DNA from: Galeopsis tetrahit
Taxonomy: Eukaryota; Streptophyta; Magnoliopsida; Lamiales; Lamiaceae
Length of the DNA stretch: 64,000 nucleotides
NCBI GenBank assembly: GCA_963675135.1
Contig: OY776124.1
Location: 10,368,677-10,432,676, forward strand
Reading direction: 5' to 3'
Shown in pieces: positions 11,765 through 21,017 of the stretch. The notes under the pieces were generated by a model that searched no databases, had not been told where the DNA came from, and saw only the letters and a list, made by a program, of their open reading frames with translations. The position numbers and the translations under genes were made by a program. Within the stretch, counting starts at the first letter, position 1. Each line of letters opens with the position of its first letter.

Positions 11765-13303
11765 ATGGCGCCAATCAAAATTAAGATCAAGAGAGGCGTT
11801 GCACCCGGATCAGTTGACGTCGACTTTGAAGACGTGAATGTAGTCACGAGAACGTTGTCAAGAAGCTCGAAGTCATCGTCTTCTTCAGGGAAAACTACTG
11901 CAGAGGGTCCACCACCCAACACTGCGAATGAGGAAAACAACCCAGCCTGTTCCCCTACTCATTCCACGACGAGCTCATTAGATTCAAACACAGCTTCAAC
12001 AATGGTGACAAATACCACGACTGTTGAGGAGCAATTGGCAAGCTTGACTAGAGCTATAGAAGGACTCACGAAACATGTCCAAGAACAGGATGTTCAGATT
12101 GCTAAGCTGATGAGCAATGCAGACAAAGGGGAGTCAAGTCGAGCAAAAGAAAAGCGAGTCGAGGGGCATGATGTGGAGATGTCTGGTGAACGTCAACAGA
12201 TGGAAATTGACCCAACTCTTAAGGAGTTACAAGTTTCTCCCGATGGTTTGGTGCCCGTTAACCAGCTAAAAGAAATCATACTTGGGGCAATCAAAGATAA
12301 GTTCGAGAAAAATCCCAAGTCTTCATTCACCTACAGCAAGCCTTACACGAAGAGGATTGACAGTTTGAAGATGCCAGCTGGTTATCAACCTCCAAAGTTG
12401 CAGCAGTTCGATGGCAAGGGTAATCCAAAGCAACATATTGCTCACTTCGTGGAGACCTGCAACAATGCCGACACGTATGGAGATCATTTGGTGAAGCAAT
12501 TCGTGCACTCTTTAAAGGGCAATGCGTTTGATTGGTATACCGATTTGGAAGCTAGTTCGATAGAAAGTTGGGAGCAAATGGAACAAGAATTTCTCAATCG
12601 ATTTTACAGCACTCGTAGAACGGTTAGCATGCTTGAATTGACGAACACTTGTCAATCAAAGGAAGAGCCGGTGATCGATTACATAAATCGATGGAGAAAT
12701 CTAAGTCTAAATTGCAAGGATAAATTGACTGAAGCTTCAGCCATCGAGATGTGCATCCAAGGAATGCAGTGGGGTCTTCGATATATCCTTCAAGCAATTC
12801 GACCAAGATCATTCGAGGATTTGGCTACTAAGGCTCATGACATGGAGTTGAGCATGTCTACAAGTGGATTTGAAGGGCCGCTATCTCAAGAGTGGGGGCA
12901 AAGGAAAACGAGTTTGAAGGAGTTGCAACGAAAGCAATATCCATTTCTAGACTCAGACATCCCCGAAATTTTCGATGACTTGATCAAGAATGATCTCATT
13001 GAACTACCACGAATGAAACGACCCGATGAGGCTGGGCGAACGGAGGACCCCAAATATTGCAAGTACCATCGATTGGTAGGACATCCAACCCAAGACTGTT
13101 TTATACTTAAAGATAAAATTATGCGACTAGCCAAAGAAGGGAAGATCTTGCTAGAAGAAACTGAAACAACGGCGAATCACGTCACAGTTGAAGACAATCA
13201 AATGAAGGAAGATTACGCAAATGACGCCTACAAATTGATTTCTAAAGACGGCGTATACATTGGTCCCATGAACGGAAAGTTTTTGAAACACTACTACGCG
13301 TAA
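11765..13303 (+). CDS. Retrotransposon Gag polyprotein (Gypsy-type)
   Basis: An uninterrupted 512-residue reading frame starting at ATG 11765 (MAPIKIKIKRG). In-frame codons further upstream lie inside the inverted LTR and are unlikely to be used. The N-terminal third is Ser/Thr-rich and low complexity. The middle carries the retrotransposon gag (capsid-like) domain, with landmarks LQQFDGKGNPKQH, HSLKGNAFDWYTDL, FLNRFYSTRR and EPVIDYINRWRNL. Near the C terminus, YCKYHRLVGHPTQDC fits a CX2HX4HX4C arrangement rather than a canonical knuckle, a form common in plant Gypsy gag. The frame stops before any protease motif. Gag would assemble virus-like particles; enzymes would have to come from an autonomous relative. 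The ORF is intact, but no correctly oriented LTR promoter lies upstream. Confidence 0.85.
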   Translation: MAPIKIKIKRGVAPGSVDVDFEDVNVVTRTLSRSSKSSSSSGKTTAEGPPPNTANEENNPACSPTHSTTSSLDSNTASTMVTNTTTVEEQLASLTRAIEGLTKHVQEQDVQIAKLMSNADKGESSRAKEKRVEGHDVEMSGERQQMEIDPTLKELQVSPDGLVPVNQLKEIILGAIKDKFEKNPKSSFTYSKPYTKRIDSLKMPAGYQPPKLQQFDGKGNPKQHIAHFVETCNNADTYGDHLVKQFVHSLKGNAFDWYTDLEASSIESWEQMEQEFLNRFYSTRRTVSMLELTNTCQSKEEPVIDYINRWRNLSLNCKDKLTEASAIEMCIQGMQWGLRYILQAIRPRSFEDLATKAHDMELSMSTSGFEGPLSQEWGQRKTSLKELQRKQYPFLDSDIPEIFDDLIKNDLIELPRMKRPDEAGRTEDPKYCKYHRLVGHPTQDCFILKDKIMRLAKEGKILLEETETTANHVTVEDNQMKEDYANDAYKLISKDGVYIGPMNGKFLKHYYA

Positions 13304-13308
13304 AGAAA

Positions 13309-14255
13309 ACAAGTATGCTCCATAAACGCACGAGCCTAAACTGATTGTTGCTCCATAAACGCATGAGCCTAAACTGCTTGTCGCTCCAAAAATGCACGAG
13401 CCTAAACTGCTTGTTGCTCCATAAACGCATGAGCCTAAACTGCTCGTCGCTCCAAAAATGCACGAGCCTAAACTGATTGTTGCTCCATAAACGCATAAGC
13501 CTAAACTGCTTGTCGCTCCAAAAATGCACGAGCCTAAACTGCTTGTTGCTCCATAAACGCACGAGCCTAAACTGCTTGTTGCTCCATAAACGCATGAGCC
13601 TAAACTGCTTGTCGCTCCAAAAATGCACGAGCCTAAACTGATTGTTGCTCCATAAACGCATGAGCCTAAACTGCTTGTCGCTCCAAAAATGCACGAGCCT
13701 AAACTGCTTGTTGCTCCATAAACGCATGAGCCTAAACTGCTTGTCGCTCAAAAAATGCACGAGCCTAAACTGATTGTTGCTCCATAAACGCATGAGCCTA
13801 AACTGCTTGTCGCTCCAAAAATGCACGAGCCTAAACTGCTTGTTGCTCCATAAACGCATGAGCCTAAACTGCTTGTCGCTCCAAAAATGCACGAGCCTAA
13901 ACTGATTGTTGCTCCATAAACGCATGAGCCTAAACTGCTTGTCGCTCCAAAAATGCACGAGCCTAAACTGATTGTTGCTCCATAAACGCATGAGCCTAAA
14001 CTGATTGTCGCTCCAAAAATGCACGAGCCTAAACTGCTTGTTGCTCCATGATGCACGAGCCTAAAACTGCTTATTGCTCCATAAACGCACGAGCCTAAAC
14101 TGCTTGTCGCTCCATAAACGCACGAGCCTAAACTGCTTGTCGCTCCATAAACGCATGAGCCTAAACTGCTTGTCACTCCAAGAACGCACGAGCCTAAACT
14201 GCTTTTTACTCCATGATGCACGAGACTAAACTGCTTATTACTCCTGGTCCGCACG
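13309..14255. repeat. 33-bp satellite array with 66-bp higher-order alternation
   Basis: About 28 head-to-tail copies of a 33-bp unit. Two variants mostly alternate: ctccataaacgcatgagcct and ctccaaaaatgcacgagcct, each followed by aaactg and cttgt- or attgt-type ends. The last four to five units (from about 14045) are more diverged. Because 33 is divisible by three, long ORFs without coding meaning run through it on the minus strand. It occupies the 3' untranslated space between gag and the polypurine tract. Confidence 0.95.
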
Positions 14256-14470
14256 AGTATAAACTGTGTACGACGACCACCAAAGGTAAATACATGTGGT
14301 TAAACTGTTAACTTACCCCACTAAAGACGTTTTAAGTGGTTAAATAATTAAATTCCTACTTTGTCAAAAGTAGCTAAAGAATAGTCACTCCTGGCCCGCA
14401 TGTGGGAAATCATTTGAAAGTAATTCGCAATTCGTCCACATCAAAGTCAAACGTTCTTGTGAACGAAATG

Positions 14471-14482
14471 CGAGGGGGCATT
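14471..14482 (+). promoter_or_regulatory. Polypurine tract of the gag-only element
   Basis: cgagggggcatt sits immediately before the right LTR start (tgtagacacc), the expected position for plus-strand priming. It confirms that the internal region and right LTR share the plus orientation. Confidence 0.75.
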
Positions 14483-15530
14483 TGTAGACACCTAAATTTT
14501 AAATTCCTTTGGACCTCTAAAGTCCAGTAAATCAAGACGGGCCTCTAAAGTCCGGTAAATCAAGACGGGCCTCTAAAGTCCCATAAATTCAAGACGGACC
14601 TCTAAAGTCCAATCAAGCAAGACGGGCCTCTAAAGTCCCATAAATGAAGATGGACCTCTAAAGTCCAACAAACCAAATTGAGCCCAAATAGGGTATTCTT
14701 AGCCCAAGTAATTCAAAATTTGAATTAAATCCTAACCACCTGCACAAATATCTCCCTGGCCCATAAGAAACCCTAGGTTCTACACCTATAAATAGATGCC
14801 TCATTTCATTCATTTCAGAATCAAGAAATCAGAAGCATTCAAGGCTCTAAAATTCTCTACAGAGATTTTAGAGTGTTCTTCAGCAGTTGGAGGAGCTTCA
14901 AAAGCGTTCTTCGTGCAAAGCGGCAAGAAGCAATGTTCGAGTGGAGATCAAGGTGCTAAGCCTCTTCGATTCGGCGTTCCTTCAAGGCGTTCTTCGTGCA
15001 AAGCGGCAAAAAGCAGCGTTCGAGCGGAGATCAAGGTGCTAAGCCCCTTCGATTCGGCGTTTCTTCAAGGAGGAGGTGCTTCGTGGATCTTCAACGGCGT
15101 TCGTCCCGGAAAAGTCCCGAAAGTCCCGACAAGTCCCGAATAAGTCCCGGAAAAGTCCCGAAAAGTCCCTAAAATCCACGTTTAATCCAAAATACGGCGT
15201 CAAGCCCTTGGATTAACGTTACAAAGTCCCAAATTCAAGAACGATCTTCAACGACGTTCATCACAAAAGTCCATAAATTCAACGTTTAATCCAAAATACG
15301 GTGCTAAACCTTTGGATTAACGTTATAAAGCCCCAAATACAAGATCGAAGCGGGTCCGGCTGCGGATTCGACCCCAAAAGCTCAAGGAAATCAAGTGAAG
15401 TTCAAGAAGAGAGAATCAGAGGAACAAATTAGAGATTGTAACCCACAAATACTCGGTTTTAATCCGAAATTAATTAAAATTGTTTCGCATTTTCGAGTTT
15501 TTATATTTAATTCACGAATTTGTGTTTACA
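14483..15530 (+). repeat. Right LTR, normal orientation
   Basis: Begins tgtagacacc and ends tgtgtttaca (TG...CA). The U3 part has a five- to six-fold repeat of the type gacgggcctctaaagtcc (14510-14670), then the TATA box. A near-duplicate of about 83 bp and a short tcccg-rich minisatellite follow. A 115-residue ORF from 14796 begins immediately after the TATA box, upstream of any expected transcription start, and is not considered a gene. Confidence 0.9.
14786..14795 (+). promoter_or_regulatory. TATA box in right LTR
   Basis: ctataaatag, about 300 bp into the LTR. Transcription would run out of the element to the right. Confidence 0.7.
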
Positions 15531-15535
15531 CCCAC

Positions 15536-18302
15536 GTCATACAACACAAATAATTTAATTTTTATCTTTTGGGTCCAGATTGATATATAATTATATCTGT
15601 ATATATTTCAAAATTAAAGTTGGTTAATTAAATTATGTCTGGATTATGTTTAATCACAACGTTTAAGACATGGTTAATAGACATCTTAAACAGAAATAAC
15701 TGATGACACTGTTTCTTATTATTATAACATGGTTAATAGACATCTTAAACAGAAATAACTGATGACACTGTTTCTTATTATTATAACTTGTAAGTTGTAC
15801 TGGCTCTTCTGCATTCTATAATTATTTATTTAGATAATATTATACTAATATTCATTAAATATTACACTTTTCGACAGTCATCCAGGACTTTGTTTGTAAA
15901 TTCAAACAGATAGGACAATTTTAGTTCGTTGTCAAGGGTGGAAAATAGACTAATTACTCTATTTTATTTTTAATTTATTTGTTTATGATATTGAAAACCT
16001 CACGTCACATTCCATAGATCATGGCCATTAATTGACTCGCAAAATCTATTTAATATTATTTTATTTTCAACTCAGATTTAGTGATGTGAACATATACAAA
16101 TTATTATAAGTCCGTTTATAAATAATTATTTGTTTTTAACTTTTTTATTTGGAATTAAGAAAAAAAAAACTTTTCCGAATTCCATTATTTTATTTTTTCA
16201 CAAAAAGTTAATAAAGATAAGTTAGAAATTATAAGTATTTCTAAAGTAAAAAAAGTAGCGCAATTTAATTAGAAGCATATGGTGCTAAAATGAAATTCAT
16301 TTATAAAAGATGAAAATATTAAATTGGAGTACAATATTCAGATCCTGCATTTGTTACCAATTGTGAATGGTAAAAAATTACTTCAAAAGTAATTTGTCAT
16401 TTTTTAACTTAAATTTGATTTCAAAACAACAAAAACAATCAAAATAACATATAGGCTCACGAGTCCAATCTGCAAAACTAAGTAAAATACGCTTAAATTT
16501 TAACTTCGAAAGTACGTATCACATATTAAATTTTATTTTAAATTAAACACAATTAAGTAAAATACGCTTAAAAAATTTATTTACTTTTTTGGAAACAATA
16601 AAAATGTATTAATGAATATAAGAAATACCCCAATAACAATTACACCGGTTATCTCGCCCTATCGTAATAAAATAACACATATTGAAAGTTAATGATACAA
16701 CATTTTTTTTTATTTCGATCTAATCTCGAAACATTAAATTCGGATACAAATGGTATTGTCTAAAAGTTTAAATTGTAACAATATTGAAAGGTTGTGATTT
16801 TATTTGCAATTATTCAAAGGTTTAGATTAAATTGCAATTCAGAGAAATGTGATGATTTAACTTGCAATTAACCCTTTCTTTTTCACCTTGAGCCATCGAA
16901 ATGTTTATAGTTTGATCCTTTGGAGCGTTTTATCTTCGTTAAACCGTGCTCCTTTGAAGATTGTCTCGTTTCTGCTTCTCCACAAAATTCAGATAGTTTC
17001 GTGCCATAGTCGACAAGAACATCTAAACTATTCCAATACGCTTGTAACTTTTATTTTTAATTTTTAGTACAAAAGAACAATTATATAACAAAAAGAAAAA
17101 AACTCAATGAGTTTGAACATTTGAATTTGAATCCATGAATCCCGTTGTAATGACACAAATTAGATGACATTATTAGTAAAATCATTAGGCCGGCCATATA
17201 TAGCTAATTTTTTTAAATGTTTTGCAGAGAGTGTAAATTTGAAATAATAATTAAAACACTCGATTAAAACACCTAAGTAACTAGATGATGAAAATTAAAG
17301 TGATTAATTAGGTGTAAAGTTAAAGATAATCATTGTCCTTGCCTACCAAAACAAGGACACTTTTTTTTAATACTATGATAAATTAGTTAGGGGACAACTT
17401 TGTTATTAATCACGATAAATAAATACAAATATCTTTTATGTCTGATTTATTTATAAAAAACAGACACTCCCCGCGATGGTCTCCTTTGAGATTAATAAAG
17501 TTTAATTGATTAGTTTTTTTAATGAACCGATGATAAGGTTATATTATAAATGTGAAAAGAAAATAGATGAGAAAATGTTTAAACGTGGTTCTTAAAACAA
17601 GTTATGAATTAAAAGGTGATTCAATAAGTTTAAAAGTGACTTTAAATAACGTTCGAATTTAAATAAGTCGAAAAAACTATATATACAATGAGTGTAACCA
17701 ACGTATGACCCATTTGAAATACTAATGATTAAAAAGAATTTGAAAGTGACTTTAAACAACGTACGAGTTGAGTAAGCCGGATAGACTATCTAATGGATGC
17801 AACCATTGTACAATCCATTTCACCATTGTTTGCATATTTGTTGATAGAATAATTTTAAGTAATTTTGAAAGAGGGAAATGATTAATTAGAAGAAAAAAAA
17901 TGCAAATTGAATTAATTGGTAAAAATGAGTAAGAGAGAATTAAATAGTTTTGAATTCATCTCGTATATATTTTAGTTAACACTAACACATTTGTGTAAAT
18001 TTTGACAGATTCAACTTCTGTGCAAATTAAACTCACAATCAATCAAATTGTTCTATTTTAACAGCAATGACTCATGTACGGAGTATTTTATATTTATTCA
18101 TTTTAAAGTGATGTAAGCTTTTTCTTTAATTAACGGTGTGAAAAAATGATGACACTCTTGCTAATTATCAACGTTGATTTAATCGGTAAATTTGATATAT
18201 ACATCGTGTTAACTTTATAATTTTGTGTTCAGCCACAACAAGAATGTGATAAATGTACAAAGTGATTAATCGGATCAGTTTGACAATTGAATAACGAGTT
18301 TA
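15536..18302. other. AT-rich intergenic DNA
   Basis: No gene supported. Includes the two-copy duplication at 15668-15786. Many A/T homopolymer runs. Confidence 0.4.
15668..15786. repeat. Two-copy 59-bp tandem duplication
   Basis: acatggttaatagacatctt and its continuation repeated exactly at a 59-bp offset, followed by the same attattataac end. Confidence 0.95.
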
Positions 18303-18305
18303 TTA

Positions 18306-18643
18306 GGGCATCCACAGTGTTGGTCAAAAATTTCCTACTCCTATCTCAAAAAACTTCTACCCCTCCAATGCATTCTACCTCAAAAAAATAAGTACAAATA
18401 AAAAATAGTTGGGACCACATTAAAACCCACTCTCGCAAGTGAGTTACACTCTCCAAATTGTTCTCTTATTTTTCTTATGTGTTGTTCACTCTCCCTCTAT
18501 CCCACTCTCTTTTTTCCTAATTTTTTATTTCTACCCAATTCATCCTCTCTCCTCCACATAAGCACTTCCACAACCCCTTCTACCCTACATTTGAAGTAGG
18601 AGTAGAAATCCACATGGGACTTCTACCCCCATTGGAGATGCTC
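18306..18643. mobile_element. Tourist-like (PIF/Harbinger) MITE with TTA duplication
   Basis: Starts gggcatccacagtg and ends cattggagatgctc, imperfect inverted ends matching the ubiquitous plant gggcatctccaatg class. It is flanked by TTA at 18303-18305 and 18644-18646, the Harbinger target duplication. Interior is pyrimidine-rich and non-coding. Confidence 0.8.
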
Positions 18644-18646
18644 TTA

Positions 18647-20716
18647 GTAACGAAAATTGTACGGTATGAGATCACATGTGTCACTTTTAGTATTTCATTT
18701 TGTGTTTCACTATCTGATTTATTCATATGCATTATACTCATTAAAAAATAAACAACGCCTCATAATAGTGAGGATGACACATGTTAAAAATCCAGCACAG
18801 TAAAACATTAAGTGAAGCATATCAATTGTATATCATATAAACCCTAAAAAAAATAAAAAATTGTACATCATACAAACATAAAAAAAAAATTTAACTCTTA
18901 ATTGTAAACAAAAAATAGAAATGAAAGCTTCTGCGTTTTCGGCCCTCTGTCTCCATGGTCACTCACACCTTGGTAGGAGGCCCACCATTGAAATCTGCTT
19001 AATTATTCAATAATTCCATTTGCCAAAATACAAAATATATATATTTTTTTAAATTTAAGAAAAAAAAAATCGTACAATCTTGACTTACTTATGCTTGATT
19101 TGATTCATACTCATGCTCTGACTTCAACACAACTACAAAAAAAAATCATTCTAGACATTTTTAAAGAATGTAAAAAAAAAAAAAAAATACTATAAAAATG
19201 TTTTTTTTAATAATGTTTCGTGAAAAGATAGAGGATTTTTTTTTTTTGTTACCTTCGAAATACATATATATGGAACATTATTATACATTTTTATTAATTT
19301 CACGAGACACAACCCAGAAAGACGGTCTCGTGTCGTGCAACACCTGCAATCACCCTCGTAATATTTATCCTCAATTTTTATACTTGAGTATTTTACTTTT
19401 CGTGTTTCACTTAGTGTTTCATTATTCTGAATTTTTAACACATATAATTTTATCATTATGATACATTGATCATTTTTTAACGTAATACATTTCACTAAAT
19501 CAAATAGTAAAACACAAAGTGAAACGAAAACCGACACCACTTTTAGTAATGAAAGTAAACTAACAGATGGGGGGTAGGGCAGGGAATTAGATGTGTCTTT
19601 CATGTAGGTGTGGGAATAATCTATATATAATTTCGTTGAATAATTAGGAATATGCTATATAAGTAGATGAGAAAATGTCGACAATGGAGTAAACTTTATT
19701 ACAAAATTGGAAGAATATTTAATTTTCTACTTTTCTTAGTGGCCCAGATTCCCACTACTTTTTATCTGCTTTTGTGGGCAATTTGTTTCGAGTCAATTAT
19801 TAACAAGGTCAGAGCAATTTAAATTAAGTCAACACCGACCCATATGTTATGGGTGATCATCGTGTAACAAACGACATTAATTTGTTAAATAGAAATTACT
19901 ATGTGTTAATTTTATGCTAAAAAAAAATTAAAGGGATGGATTTATATAGATAAAATAAATAGTAGTACAAGCTTATTTTATGATAAGTATGAACATAAAA
20001 ATAATGACATGGGTAATATGTGGTGGTACAAGCTTACAAATGATGGTATATACGAAGTGAATTAAGTGGTGACGTAAGTTAAAAAATGATGATTTGAGGT
20101 GAATTAAGTGGTGGTACGAGCTTAATATATGGTGGCATGCACGAGCTTAAAAATGATGGTACATGCTGAGTAAATTGTGATATTAGTTTATTTACACGAT
20201 GGTACATATATGCTAAACTTTATTAAAAATAAAAAAAGTTTGAAAAAAATCATTTATCTTGACAATAAAAAAAAGTTGAAATTATATACTCTCTTTGACA
20301 AAAAAAAAAAAGTAGAGATGATTAAAATAAGGATTATCACAAAAGTAAATACCACGTATGTATATTAAATGTAATATTTGACTACTTAATTTACAAGCAT
20401 CTCATTTTTTTTTATATAATAGGCCCGTATTTCCTTGCGATCGATCATTTTCTAATGGTTTTTTTACAAATAAATAATCATGATTTAATCATATTATCAA
20501 GCGATTACCGAGTTCACATCATATTCAAATCAAGAAAAATGACAATTCAATTTTTCGTTTCACTCATGTGTTTCACTTTTTATGCTAGATTTTTAATATG
20601 TGTTACACCCAATATTATAGAACATTGATTATTTTTTAATAAAAAAAAAATCTGAAGTTTGTTCTAATCTGACTAGATAGACTTGAAAAATTCACCCCTC
20701 TATGAGTATGAGTAGT
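18647..20716. other. Intergenic DNA with dispersed and degenerate repeats
   Basis: No gene supported. A diverged motif (cgtgtttcactt, tttttaacatgtg, acattgatcattttttaa) recurs near 18690-18830, 19390-19560 and 20550-20650. Between about 19966 and 20180 a degenerate unit (gtggtacaagcttaaaaatgatggta) recurs four to five times. Confidence 0.4.
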
Positions 20717-20721
20717 AGTAC

Positions 20722-20933
20722 TAATAGGGATAATTTAGAATCATAAATTGTTTGTTTAGATATTTTCTCTTATTTAGATTTATCTTATATTGACCAAATC
20801 TTCCCACAATTATGGGAGTTTGTTTGTAATCTCACTTGTATATATATATGAATATACACGCTCACCAGAGAGCAGTGATCTTCTCTCAATTCTTCTCTCA
20901 ATTCTTTCTTTATGTGTTATTCACATTCTGTCA
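20722..20933 (+). repeat. Copia left LTR
   Basis: Starts taatagggataattt and ends cacattctgtca. A TATA-like stretch (tgtatatatatatgaata) lies at about 20837-20854. Confidence 0.95.
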
Positions 20934-20943
20934 TGGTATCAGC
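20934..20943 (+). promoter_or_regulatory. Primer-binding site (initiator tRNA-Met type)
   Basis: tggtatcagc directly abuts the left LTR end. It matches the TGGTATCAGAGC consensus at its first nine bases. Confidence 0.85.
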
Positions 20944-21017
20944 CTTATAACCGATCCAAACCCTAATTCTTTTTTCCGCAACTTAATCTACCCTCCTTTC
21001 TTCTCTCTCTCGACAAG

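Larger units (their letters stand above)
10636..15530 (+). mobile_element. Gag-only LTR retrotransposon (TR-GAG-like, Gypsy-type gag) with an inverted left LTR
   Basis: A 4,895-bp unit bounded by CCCAC at 10631-10635 and again at 15531-15535. The right 1,048 bp (14483-15530) is an LTR in plus orientation: it starts tgtagacacc, ends gtgtttaca, has a TATA box, and is preceded by a purine-rich tract. The left 1,110 bp (10636-11745) is the same LTR reverse-complemented, starting tgtaaacac and ending ggtgtctaca. About ten substitutions were counted by eye, plus a 62-bp length difference. Between them lie gag, a 33-bp repeat array and the polypurine tract. No protease, reverse transcriptase, RNase H or integrase is present, and no primer-binding site is recognisable after the left LTR. 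Confidence 0.85.

Noticed and set aside
12323..13134. Minus-strand ORFs across the gag gene.
   Set aside because: Antisense shadows of gag without family resemblance.
13242..14254. Long minus-strand ORFs of 260 and 168 residues with repetitive WSNNQFRL- and YGATSSLGSC-type peptides.
   Set aside because: They are translations of the 33-bp satellite, whose period is divisible by three. Two frames stay open for the same reason, and no coding signature exists.
13309..14255. CRISPR-like appearance of regular direct repeats.
   Set aside because: There are no unique spacers; the whole unit repeats, and this is a plant retroelement.
14796..15143. A 115-residue ORF in the right LTR, conserved in the left LTR.
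   Set aside because: Its ATG directly follows the TATA box, so it would lie upstream of the transcript start. Conservation reflects LTR identity.
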